DNA from: Promethearchaeota archaeon | Lineage (GTDB): Archaea; Asgardarchaeota; Lokiarchaeia; Sigyniarchaeales; SOKP01 | DNA: 64,000 nt | Assembly: GCA_019057795.1 (NCBI GenBank) | Contig: JAHLWS010000056.1 | Location: forward strand, 1-64,000 | Direction: 5' to 3' | Shown here: one piece after another, positions 1 through 7,947 of the stretch | Layout of the letters: every line of letters starts with the position of its first letter | How positions within the stretch are numbered: position 1 is the first letter of the stretch | Notes under the pieces: model-generated | Databases searched by the model: none | The model's input: only the letters and a program-made list of their open reading frames with translations | Told to the model about the DNA's origin: nothing | Translations under genes and position numbers: made by a program

Positions 1-77
1 TAAACTTCCCTTTTGATACTTCTTTCCCTTCATCTGTCATGATAAAAAGTATGATGCGATCTTATTAAAGTGTTTTT

Positions 78-377
78 CTATTCCTCCATTAGGAGTTCTT
101 CATATAAATATTTTCTTTTGTTAAATAAAGACCTAATATACCCGGAATTGTTCTTGCGCCTTAAAGCTCGGATGAGAGCATTCTTGAAATCAGTGAATGT
201 ATCATAAAATCCATTATAAACCACTTCCGATTTAATTTCTTGCCATAACTTTTCGATTTCATTCAAATCAGGGGAATAAGGAGGCAAGAAGACGAGTTCG
301 AATTGTTACCGAACTTCTTCTAAAAAGGGTTGAAATAATTTCGCATGGTGAGCGCTGGCTTGGAATAGAACGTTAGT
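78..377 (-). pseudogene. IS630-family transposase remnant (C-terminal half, in-frame stop)
   Basis: The minus strand encodes the end of an IS630/Tc1-type DDE transposase. The PPYSPDLNEIEKLW block, with the last catalytic acidic residue, is clear. Reading upstream in the same frame gives NVLFQASAHHAKLFQPF, matching the family's D-x-A-x-x-H region with the usual Asp replaced. An in-frame TAA then separates it from QFELVFLPPYSP. Nothing recognisable remains of the N-terminal half, and homology stops near 377, where a plus-strand gene fragment begins. The element is therefore truncated and inactive. Only the final 69 codons (78-287) are open, from a TTG that is really an internal Leu codon. Confidence 0.8.
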
Positions 378-834
378 ATTTATTGAGAAGCATAAGGGTA
401 AAATAATAGATCAATACATTTCTACAAATAATTTATATCGTAAGCTTAGAATACGCCATGATTTTTCAATGTGTATTTATGGTACATCTATGGGTGAAAC
501 GTACGAAATGATTTTTGGTTATAACCCTTCTGATAACACTACATATGTCAGCGTTTTTGTTAAGTATTCAAATTTCGGAAAGGGTATACCATCGAAAGTA
601 CCAAAAGACATGATGAAAAAATGGGCTTATGAAATGGGTATCACCCCTATGAAGTTGGTTAAAGAAATCGACTATAATTTCTTAGCTAATCTTGATAAAA
701 TCCAAGAAATTCCGCTACATCAAATTGCGAATTTATCAAATGTATTTTGTTTCGCTTGCGGTGAAGTAAACAGCATAAAGGGTACTTATTGTGTTTCCTG
801 TGGAACCCAATTAAACACAAAAGTTATTCCTTAA
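376..834 (+). pseudogene. 5'-truncated gene with C-terminal zinc ribbon
   Basis: An open frame runs from about 376, directly at the edge of the IS630 relic, to a TAA at 834. The first ATG is at 469 (121 codons), but the frame is coding-like upstream too (FIEKHKGKIIDQYIS), so the beginning of the gene was probably removed by the insertion or a linked deletion. The C-terminus holds a four-cysteine zinc ribbon (CxxC at residues 94/97 and 108/111 counted from the ATG). The middle part is not recognised. It may be a degraded Asgard zinc-ribbon protein or still make a shortened product from 469. Confidence 0.5.
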
Positions 835-875
835 GGCTTAAAAAAATAGAAATTCTATAAATAATTTTTACTTTT

Positions 876-1469
876 TCAATTTAACATCGAAACTATTTGA
901 TCTCTATACAAATTCTTAAAAACAAGGCTTAAAATCTCTTCAAAACAATCTAAAATTCCCTCACCGTTAACTGCTATTGTCTTTTTGAAGTCGATGTTTT
1001 TAAATCTAAAATAATTAATGTTTTCTAAAAACTCAGGAGGGCTAAATTTATCTGGTAAATCTTGCTTGTTAAATGCTATAACTTTAGGAAGAGTAATAAT
1101 TATATCATCGAAATAACCACATAATTCGTTCCAAGACGTCAAATTTCGGTGGTAAACGCTTTGTTGTGAATCCGCTACGAAAATAATTCCATCTATACCT
1201 TGTAAAGTAATTGGTCTGGTAATTAAGTAAAAGTCCTGCCCAGTTGTAGAATATAGGTGGATTTTTAGGTGCCATTGTTGGTTTTCAAAATCAATAGTGC
1301 CATAATCAAAGAACAGCGTTCTGCGAATACTGCTGTCTATACTTAAGACTCGATCTTTCTTACCAAAATGGTTAAATAATGCTTTAATAGATGTCGTTTT
1401 TCCCGAGAGGGCGGGTCCAAAATAGCAAATTTTCAACTGAATACTTCGAGTTAATTGATCTATTATCAT
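876..1469 (-). CDS. MglA/Arf-like small GTPase
   Basis: A 197-residue Ras-superfamily GTPase. The P-loop is GPALSGKT (18-25), switch II is TTGQ (75-78), the base-recognition motif is NKQD (134-137) and a G5-like AVNGEG follows (166-171). The stretch RRTLFFDYG before switch II is typical of the bacterial/archaeal MglA branch. There is no Asp of the DxxG motif: it reads STTGQ, as MglA has VPGQ. No C-terminal prenylation cysteine or membrane anchor is present, so it is predicted cytosolic. It follows a small helical gene on the same strand with a 105-bp gap, possibly co-transcribed. Asgard genomes carry many such GTPases; the partner and process are unknown. Confidence 0.85.
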   Translation of the reverse strand: MIIDQLTRSIQLKICYFGPALSGKTTSIKALFNHFGKKDRVLSIDSSIRRTLFFDYGTIDFENQQWHLKIHLYSTTGQDFYLITRPITLQGIDGIIFVADSQQSVYHRNLTSWNELCGYFDDIIITLPKVIAFNKQDLPDKFSPPEFLENINYFRFKNIDFKKTIAVNGEGILDCFEEILSLVFKNLYRDQIVSMLN

Positions 1470-1574
1470 CTTAAATACTAGTTCTCGTTTTTAAGTAATA
1501 TTAAAAATAAGTTTAAAAAAGCCGAGTTTTTTAAAACAAGGAAAAATAAAGCTTTTTTGTCAAATGTAGAGAAA

Positions 1575-1952
1575 TTAAAAAACTAACTCGTCTCCTTCGA
1601 TTTTACAACGTAATAACGATCGAAGGATAAGTATTTCAACTTCTCTTCTTAAAATTGGTTCCTCAATGTTTATATTTTCACGTTCCTTTAAAATTTCATT
1701 TAGTCCCGTAAAAAAGATTGACTTTTGTTGCGAAGATTCTTCTTGGATAACTTTTAATACTATTTGTTGATTGTAAAGCGAATGAGAATTAGAAATTAAT
1801 TGATACAATTTATGAGTAAGGCTATAATCAAAATTTCCCGCTTTTTCAATTTCTTTCAATTTGTCTAAGATAATTAACGCTTCTTGATACTTTTCATCCT
1901 TCATGAGTAGTTGAACTTCTTGAATTTTTTTAATAAATTCACTATTATTCAT
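1575..1952 (-). CDS. hypothetical helical protein, possible partner of the downstream GTPase
   Basis: A 125-residue, Lys/Glu/Ile-rich protein predicted to be almost entirely alpha-helical. The N-terminal half (MKDEKYQEALIILDKLKEIE) resembles a single TPR-like helical hairpin. No catalytic or metal-binding motif is visible, nor a signal peptide or membrane segment. It lies immediately upstream of the MglA-like GTPase on the same strand, so an adaptor or regulator role is possible. That is inferred from position only. Confidence 0.6.
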   Translation of the reverse strand: MNNSEFIKKIQEVQLLMKDEKYQEALIILDKLKEIEKAGNFDYSLTHKLYQLISNSHSLYNQQIVLKVIQEESSQQKSIFFTGLNEILKERENINIEEPILRREVEILILRSLLRCKIEGDELVF

Positions 1953-2046
1953 TTTACTAATCAGAAGGTTCTAATTTTAATAAATTTCAAGCTCTTGCTC
2001 TTATAAAATTAAAAAAAATTAAAAAAAAAAGCAACTCCAGATTGCT

Positions 2047-2277
2047 TTAAGCAACATTTTCGACTCTGACAACTTCTGGAACAAATTGTTTAATCGCACG
2101 CTCAACGCCAAATGTTAGGGTCTGTTGGGCATGCATACAGCCCGCACAATGACCTAATAATCGTACTTTAACGATTCCGTCGTCGGTAATTTCAACGAGT
2201 TCTACATCTCCGCCGTCCATTTGTAATTGAGGCCTAATTTTTTCTAGCACTTCTTTTACTTTTTCTTTATCCAGCAT
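2047..2277 (-). CDS. NifU-like Fe-S cluster scaffold/carrier (C-terminal NifU domain)
   Basis: The 76 residues form a stand-alone NifU C-terminal domain. It opens with the helix KVKEVLEKIRPQLQMDGGDVEL and carries the cluster-binding CxxC at C44/C47 (HCAGCMHA). Pairs of such proteins bridge a [4Fe-4S] cluster through these cysteines and pass it to apo-enzymes. This fits a window rich in Fe-S enzymes (radical SAM proteins, 4-hydroxybutyryl-CoA dehydratase, ferredoxin subunits). Length and motif are normal for the family. It is transcribed alone, with an AT-rich tail before the next minus-strand gene. Confidence 0.9.
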   Translation of the reverse strand: MLDKEKVKEVLEKIRPQLQMDGGDVELVEITDDGIVKVRLLGHCAGCMHAQQTLTFGVERAIKQFVPEVVRVENVA

Positions 2278-2639
2278 ATAAAATCACATATTTGTTTTTT
2301 ATATCTTAATTTAATTAAATTATTTAACATATTTAAAGCAAAGCTCTTTAAAATATGAATATTTTTGAATAATCATTTAATTAGGAACGATATTTTTTGA
2401 AAAAATCCTATTAAATAAAGACTTAAAAATTTTAAGGAAATATTTTCAAAAAGTTAATTATCTTTTATTAATTAATAAATTTGAACTCTAAACAGTCTTT
2501 AATCAACTTTTAACAACTTTTTGCAAATAAATGGAAATGCTTTGCTTAAGCTGATGAATATTTATCGTCGTCTTGACAATTCAAATAGAACTATATATTA
2601 GAAGTGACTTATTTTAATTGAAGCAAGGGAGATAATTTC
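2278..2639. other. intergenic region with the first copy of a 47-bp repeat
   Basis: A 362-bp AT-rich spacer between the divergent NifU-like gene and the antitoxin gene. Apart from the direct repeat at 2434-2480 and an AAGGGAG ribosome-binding site (2625-2631) for the next gene, I see no gene or RNA structure in it. Confidence 0.6.
2434..2480 (+). repeat. 47-bp direct repeat, left copy
   Basis: These 47 bases are identical, base for base, to 4078-4124 in the same orientation. The two copies bound a 1.6-kb segment with an antitoxin gene, a broken PIN toxin and the SMP-30 gene. Sequence just outside the repeats does not match. The repeat is AT-rich with TTAATTA motifs. Confidence 0.9.
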
Positions 2640-2861
2640 ATGGTTCAAGAAGTTAAAAAAAAATATTGGTTCGATGAACAAAATTTGTTAAAACCTATAG
2701 ATTGGGAATATTTCAATACTCTCTCTAAAAAAGTACAAAACGCTTTAGAACTTTACATGAGAGGAGACATATCCATGGGTAGAGCAATAGAAATAGCACG
2801 ATTGCCATATCGAGAATTTGATCTTATTCGATCAAAAGCTAGAATACCGATTCATCATTAG
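2640..2861 (+). CDS. UPF0175-type small HTH antitoxin
   Basis: A 73-residue protein whose C-terminal half (residues about 40-70, YMRGDISMGRAIEIARLPYR) matches the helix-turn-helix of UPF0175/COG2886 antitoxins, which pair with DUF3368 PIN-domain toxins. A good ribosome-binding site (AAGGGAG, eight bases upstream) supports this ATG. The downstream reading frame starting at 2871 is a DUF3368 PIN toxin that breaks after 35 codons, so the antitoxin is now probably an orphan. It is expected to bind its own promoter and, formerly, the toxin. Confidence 0.75.
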   Translation: MVQEVKKKYWFDEQNLLKPIDWEYFNTLSKKVQNALELYMRGDISMGRAIEIARLPYREFDLIRSKARIPIHH

Positions 2862-2870
2862 AGTTGGTTT

Positions 2871-2978
2871 ATGATAATTGTTATATCTGATACTGCTCCA
2901 ATCATCTTTTTTGGAAAGATTAATAAGTTGAGTCTTCTAAAGGAACTTTATCATACTATTTATTTACCTCCTGAATGA
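2871..2978 (+). pseudogene. truncated DUF3368 PIN-domain toxin
   Basis: The reading frame begins nine bases after the antitoxin stop. Its 35 codons read as the N-terminus of a DUF3368 PIN ribonuclease: VISDTAPIIFFGKINKL, with the first catalytic Asp, then LLKELYHTIYLPPE. A TGA ends it at 2976. Beyond the stop a short open stretch continues in the same frame for about 35 codons but lacks the later acidic residues of the PIN active site. The toxin is therefore inactivated, while the antitoxin is intact. Confidence 0.7.
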
Positions 2979-3179
2979 GAATTTATTAGAAGATGTAAAA
3001 AAGAAGTTCAAAACCTAATTTCAGATTTATTTTTAAAAAAGGAATTTGGTTTGAAAGAGCATATAAACTTTATAATTATTTAAAAAAAATAAAATTTAGA
3101 TTTGAAGATAATTCTAAACTCCCTTTAGTTAAAAGGTATTAACTTCCATTTTTTGAATTATTTTTTGAATTTAAAGAAT

Positions 3180-4016
3180 TTATGGGAGCCCTGCTCCTGG
3201 AATATCAACTTCAACGACTTCAATTCTACCGTTCGTTCTTGTGTGTGTTGATGTAGCTACAAAAAGCGTTCGACGATCTGGTCCGCCCAACATGCAAGCA
3301 TAAGCATCGTTTTCTACTTTAATTATGTGTGTAATTTTACCGCCCTCTACAACTCTAACAACTCTTCTACGCCCTGGTGCTGCAGCCCATATACCACCCT
3401 CTTCATCCAAACAGATGCCATCAGGAGCTAGAGATTTAAGGTTAGCCCATACACGGCGTCTTGAAAGAGAACCGTCTTCGAGAATATCAAATGCTGTTAA
3501 TCGCGCAGCAAAAGTTTCAGCAACAATAAGAGTTTGACCGTCTGGGGTAATAACAGTACCATTAGGGAAAGCCATATCCTCTGCTACGATTTTTGCGTCT
3601 CCATCTGGTGTTACTAGTATGAGTTTTGTTGGAGCAAACGGTTTCTCGTGAAGATAATCGAAACCAAAATTTCCTATATATGCGCGGCCTTTTTTATCTA
3701 CAACCATATCATTTAAATAAACTGTTCCGAATTTATTCAAATCAACTACTTCAGTAACTCCCCCCGGATCGAGTCGTAGTAAGCGACAATCTTCCATTGA
3801 AACTATCAACAATCTACCATCAGGGAGCCAATCTATTCCTGAAATTTGGCTATGTCTCTCAATTATTGTCTCAGTTTTCCCTTTTAAATCAACTGTCATC
3901 ACTTTATAAGTGTCCATATCAACGAACCAGAGTTTATCGCCGTGCCATCGTGGACTTTCAGGAAATTTTAATCCTTCAATTAATATTTCTGTCTTAAGTG
4001 TAATTCTTTTGCTCAT
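3180..4016 (-). CDS. SMP-30/gluconolactonase-family beta-propeller hydrolase
   Basis: A 278-residue six-bladed beta-propeller of the SMP-30/gluconolactonase/LRE family, which hydrolyses lactones or related esters with one divalent metal. The four expected ligands are visible: E20 (FPESPRW), N102 (YLNDMVV), N152 (FPNGTV) and D199 (APDGICLDE). There is no signal peptide, so it is cytosolic. Base composition is richer in G+C than its neighbours, and it lies inside the segment bounded by the 47-bp repeats; both hint at acquisition by transfer. The exact substrate cannot be told from sequence. Confidence 0.85.
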   Translation of the reverse strand: MSKRITLKTEILIEGLKFPESPRWHGDKLWFVDMDTYKVMTVDLKGKTETIIERHSQISGIDWLPDGRLLIVSMEDCRLLRLDPGGVTEVVDLNKFGTVYLNDMVVDKKGRAYIGNFGFDYLHEKPFAPTKLILVTPDGDAKIVAEDMAFPNGTVITPDGQTLIVAETFAARLTAFDILEDGSLSRRRVWANLKSLAPDGICLDEEGGIWAAAPGRRRVVRVVEGGKITHIIKVENDAYACMLGGPDRRTLFVATSTHTRTNGRIEVVEVDIPGAGLP

Positions 4017-4077
4017 AATTTATTGATGATAAAAAGTTATAAAAAGATTTTTCGAAGTAGAAAATTCATGTTTTTTA

Positions 4078-4124
4078 AAGGAAATATTTTCAAAAAGTTA
4101 ATTATCTTTTATTAATTAATAAAT
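4078..4124 (+). repeat. 47-bp direct repeat, right copy
   Basis: Identical over all 47 bases to 2434-2480, same orientation. It ends 33 bases before the start of the membrane protein gene at 4158, so it also forms part of that gene's upstream region. Confidence 0.9.
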
Positions 4125-4157
4125 AATTAATAACCGCATTAAATTATTGAGAATAAT

Positions 4158-5396
4158 ATGAACGAGAACGAAAAAATCGAACGACCATTAAGGAGGTCGA
4201 GACGTACTAGACCCGTTAGAAAGACACAAGGTCAAATATTACAAGAGGCTTTAGGTTTAGAGCCAGAGAACCTTAGGAACATCGAAGCTAAATTATCCAT
4301 AATTAAATTTTTGGATTATTTTTCGGAGGAGACTTTAGATTTTATATTTAAGGATCGCAATGTCGAGCAATATATAACAAAGATATCGGAGAAAATTGAA
4401 AAATTTGGTTTGAGTGGAGAAGAAGACAAACTTCTTAAAAAGGGATTTGAAGATAAGAAAATCGTTGAGACCGTTGAGCGCTTAAAGGCTAATGTCGAAG
4501 AATTAGCAATAAGTAAAGGAATTAACAAATCAGTTGACAAAAGATTAAGGAACCTAAGCTTTATGGTTTCCGCGCCTTTGCTTGCTATTGCTGTGATTTT
4601 TTTAATATTGCCTTATTTTGGAATACCTGTTGATGCATTTCTTATGTTTCCATTATTATGTGTCTTTTGCATGGTTCCCCAGTTAGTAAAGAGTATTGTC
4701 GTGAAAAAATGGTATAGGTTTAAGGAAGAGAATAGACGTGAGATTTACACGAAAAATAGAGACGATTTCTTAGTTTTAAAAAGTTATATTGGCGAAGTAT
4801 TAGCTAATATTCGAGCTAATCTTTTAGAAATGGAAGTACCATTGGAACTAATTAAGTTTTCCTTATTTAATCGAGATTATGAAAACTTAAAAATATTAAA
4901 CCAAAAAATATTAAGGGGGCTCACAGAATATTACGTTTCATTTGAATACCCAGAAGGTATGGAGCCTTTCCCTATTCCTGAAACTCTTCGACAACAATAT
5001 GAGAAACCGTTATTTCCGGAAAAGCAAAAGGATGAGAAAAATTTCGTTGTTTTAACAGAAATGAAAGGTAAAGATGGGGTAATTACGAGCTTTACACCCA
5101 GCTTAAAAGATAACCTTGCCGATAAAATTAATCAAATGTTAAACGATTCTGAGTTTACCGAATCACCTCTCAAATTCACGGAGATAATCCCTAACTATTC
5201 CGAAGACATGGCAATTTATTGTATTTGTGGAGAGATAACCGAAATTAGAGTTATAAATATTTGTAATTGGAAAAATAAGTTTAAGTTTTACTTATTTGAA
5301 GGAAAACAATGCCAATGTGGAGACCAAATTTATGCTATTTCTCTAATGGATGAAAATACTGAAATTCCCGAAGAACTAAAAGAGATTTTTAGTTAA
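4158..5396 (+). CDS. membrane protein of unknown function with C-terminal Cys-rich domain
   Basis: The 412 residues start with a strongly basic segment (RRSRRTRPVRK, 11-22), then a helical region, then two closely spaced transmembrane helices (about 134-154 and 158-178). A charged helical region and a C-terminal domain (about 290-412) follow. Two Cys pairs near the end (CICGE and CQCGD) could bind zinc. I do not recognise the family. The N-terminus and the large C-terminal part would lie on the same side of the membrane if the two helices form a hairpin. The gene ends two bases before the convergent neighbour. Confidence 0.65.
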   Translation: MNENEKIERPLRRSRRTRPVRKTQGQILQEALGLEPENLRNIEAKLSIIKFLDYFSEETLDFIFKDRNVEQYITKISEKIEKFGLSGEEDKLLKKGFEDKKIVETVERLKANVEELAISKGINKSVDKRLRNLSFMVSAPLLAIAVIFLILPYFGIPVDAFLMFPLLCVFCMVPQLVKSIVVKKWYRFKEENRREIYTKNRDDFLVLKSYIGEVLANIRANLLEMEVPLELIKFSLFNRDYENLKILNQKILRGLTEYYVSFEYPEGMEPFPIPETLRQQYEKPLFPEKQKDEKNFVVLTEMKGKDGVITSFTPSLKDNLADKINQMLNDSEFTESPLKFTEIIPNYSEDMAIYCICGEITEIRVINICNWKNKFKFYLFEGKQCQCGDQIYAISLMDENTEIPEELKEIFS

Positions 5397-5398
5397 TT

Positions 5399-6772
5399 TT
5401 ACTTTCTTTTTTTAATTTTTGCGTAATAATCGTATAAAAGCTTATAACCTCGAACGGCTCGCTCTATTTCGTTTTCGAAGGCAGGTATTTTCAACTCAGT
5501 TGCCGCTTTAATTACACGTTTCGCTCCTTCGTGTTCTGCCTGAACTAGAATGGTAATAATCGGTTTATTTGGATATTTTTTAACCAAAGGCGCGTAAATG
5601 TTGAAATCGAACTCGATTTCAGTAAAGAACTCTAAAGCTAAAATTAATCCATCAACAGCATCGTCTTTTAATAAAGCTTCTGAAGATGTCTTATATATAC
5701 CACATATTTTAATTCCAACAAATTTTTCTGGAGGCCAATAATCTACAGGATTCCCAAAGGCGCAAGTAGACCCCCCAACTTTATCTATAATGATTTCTCG
5801 AGAAATTTTACTGGGCTTCGCGAGCGATAAATGTTGTTTTCTCATTTCTTTCACGATTAAATGAATTGCGCCAGAACTTGGTCCTATTATACCTAAATTT
5901 ATTCCTTTAGGTTCAGGACACCATAAAAAGATTTTAGCAATCTCAAATAATTCGATATAATTTAATACCAATATCCCCCCAGCTTTTTGTAATTCTCTCT
6001 CTTTTATGTCATCCTTTCCCACATAATAGAAGAGTATTGGTTTGGTAGAGCTGACTTTTCTAACCGCTCCAATTAATTCTTCTGAGATTTCTCTTAGAAA
6101 TAAGGAAATAACCTTAGTTGTATCGTCATTTAAAAAGTATTCGAGTACATCGGCTTCATTAATGTGAAAACCTTTTCCTAAATGTATTACCTTTGAGATG
6201 GGTAATTTTTGTGACGGCGTCCACCACCCTAACGCTCCCGCTAGACCTCCAGATTGAGCAATAAAGCTCATTCCTTCTTTTACATTTTTATTTTCTCGCA
6301 TTATATGTTGGCGAACTGGGATTATGGATGTGGTAAAGTTATCGTTAAAATTTATAATGCCAAGCATAGACGGTCCTAAATAAGTGATGTTATATTTTTT
6401 ACAAACTTTATGTAAATTAATAGTTAAATCGTTAATCTTTGTTCCTGGTTTTAATTCTGTCTGGATTGCTATGTATTTGACACCTAGTTCTCCTAAACTT
6501 TCTACAATTTCGAGAATGCCTTTTCCTAAAACGATTACAGCCAATTCGGGAATTTCAGGTAATTCTTCAAAAGAATGGTAAGATTTAACACCTAAAATGT
6601 CGTTTGCATTAGGATTCAGAATATAAAGATTTCCTTGGTAAAAAATTTCTAACAAGTTTTTCAATACCGTATAACTAAAAGATAGCGCTTGCCTTGAAAC
6701 GCCGATTATAAGTACGCTCTTTGGGCTAAAAAACGGTTGTAAATCTTTCAAGGTATTTCCTTCACATTTCAT
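5399..6772 (-). CDS. CoA-binding protein related to ADP-forming acyl-CoA synthetase alpha subunit, catalytic His segment missing
   Basis: The 457 residues follow the alpha subunit of ADP-forming acetyl/acyl-CoA synthetase: an N-terminal CoA-binding Rossmann domain (VLIIGVSRQ at 20-27) and two succinyl-CoA-ligase-like flavodoxin domains (AQSGGLAGA at 172-180, GPSSGAI further on, GNPVDYWPP near 340). In active enzymes a glycine- and serine-rich SHTG segment with the phosphorylated His lies between the 'KP' strand and the 'AGxI' strand. Here residues 244-267 run KPILFYYVGKDDIKEREL straight into QKAGGI, so about 20 residues including that His are absent. No ATP-grasp beta subunit is adjacent. It is more likely a regulatory or CoA-binding protein than a working synthetase. 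Confidence 0.75.
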   Translation of the reverse strand: MKCEGNTLKDLQPFFSPKSVLIIGVSRQALSFSYTVLKNLLEIFYQGNLYILNPNANDILGVKSYHSFEELPEIPELAVIVLGKGILEIVESLGELGVKYIAIQTELKPGTKINDLTINLHKVCKKYNITYLGPSMLGIINFNDNFTTSIIPVRQHIMRENKNVKEGMSFIAQSGGLAGALGWWTPSQKLPISKVIHLGKGFHINEADVLEYFLNDDTTKVISLFLREISEELIGAVRKVSSTKPILFYYVGKDDIKERELQKAGGILVLNYIELFEIAKIFLWCPEPKGINLGIIGPSSGAIHLIVKEMRKQHLSLAKPSKISREIIIDKVGGSTCAFGNPVDYWPPEKFVGIKICGIYKTSSEALLKDDAVDGLILALEFFTEIEFDFNIYAPLVKKYPNKPIITILVQAEHEGAKRVIKAATELKIPAFENEIERAVRGYKLLYDYYAKIKKRK

Positions 6773-6848
6773 TTACTTTTTATAATAAATATGAGAGAAA
6801 TAATCATTAAAAATTTGATGTTTATTTTTTATTTTTTAATCGCTAGCA

Positions 6849-7853
6849 TTATTCTTTTAGAGAATACGCTTCTAATACAAATTCAACCGCTCTTTTTCCA
6901 TCTTCAAAATTAGGACTTTCTTGTTTGTTCTCAGCGACGCAATTAATAAAATGATCAATTAGGCGATATTGAGCCATGTCTCCAGACCTTTTATAGTTGA
7001 TAATTTTCTTAATCAATTCGTTTCTTTTTATAGTTCTTGGTCCATAAGAAACGGAGTATTTCTTTCCTAAATCGATTTTGAGGTACCCTTTAGAACCAAA
7101 AATCTCGATAGTTTCTGAAGGTTCGTTACACCAAGAAACGCTGATAAGTCCTAGCGCGTCGTTTTTAAATCGAAAAAGAATGTTACAATTATCCTCGTCG
7201 TCCATATTTATACAAGAGGTGTTGTAATTTATTCCATTAACTTTATCGTATTCACCTATTAAATACCGAAGGATATCAATACAGTGTACGCCAAGGTCTA
7301 ATAAAACGCCTCCACCCGCTTTTTCAGAATCAAAAAACCATTTTTCTTTGGAGAGTGGTTTCCAAGATTTATAAGGTCCATAGTGACTAAAATAATATCG
7401 AACCAAAATGATTTTACCAAGAACCATTTCATCTATTACTTTTTTTATTAACGGAAAAATTGGATTGTATCGCTTTTGAAACGACGTAAAAAAGATAAGC
7501 TTCTTATTTTTTAGTTTCGATTCGATTTCACCTAACTCTTTGTGAGAAATAGCAATTGGTTTTTCGCATAAAATATGAAAATTTTTATCTATTGCCTTCA
7601 AAACTGTTTGAGCGTGCAAATAATTGGGAGTACAAATGCTAATAACATCTAATTCCTCATTTTCAATCATTCTTTTCCAGCTATCGACTCCTCCGTAGAT
7701 TTTTGGGATACTGAATCTCTCAGCTGCCTTTCTCGCATGTTCTTCAGTTCTGGAAGCTATCGCTACCAACTTGCAATTAGGATTTCTAACATAACCTAAT
7801 AAATGAATGGTCCCAAAGCCGCCCGCTCCAATTAATCCTACTTTTAAAGTCAT
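6849..7853 (-). CDS. Gfo/Idh/MocA-family NAD(P)-dependent oxidoreductase
   Basis: A 334-residue sugar/cyclitol dehydrogenase-type protein. An N-terminal Rossmann fold carries GLIGAGGFGTIH (6-17). The family's signature CEKPIA follows near residue 95, its Lys being a catalytic and cofactor-contact residue. The C-terminal substrate domain has the GGGVLLDLGVHCID motif with the conserved His. Such enzymes oxidise or reduce hydroxyl groups of sugars, inositols or related compounds. Specificity is not deducible. It is on the same strand as the CoA-binding protein but separated by 76 bases. Confidence 0.85.
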   Translation of the reverse strand: MTLKVGLIGAGGFGTIHLLGYVRNPNCKLVAIASRTEEHARKAAERFSIPKIYGGVDSWKRMIENEELDVISICTPNYLHAQTVLKAIDKNFHILCEKPIAISHKELGEIESKLKNKKLIFFTSFQKRYNPIFPLIKKVIDEMVLGKIILVRYYFSHYGPYKSWKPLSKEKWFFDSEKAGGGVLLDLGVHCIDILRYLIGEYDKVNGINYNTSCINMDDEDNCNILFRFKNDALGLISVSWCNEPSETIEIFGSKGYLKIDLGKKYSVSYGPRTIKRNELIKKIINYKRSGDMAQYRLIDHFINCVAENKQESPNFEDGKRAVEFVLEAYSLKE

Positions 7854-7947
7854 AATCTTATTTGGTGATAACTAAAGAATTAAATAATAACTAGGGATAA
7901 AAAGATAAAAATATAATGAAAAACGCTAATTAAGTAAAATCACAGAC

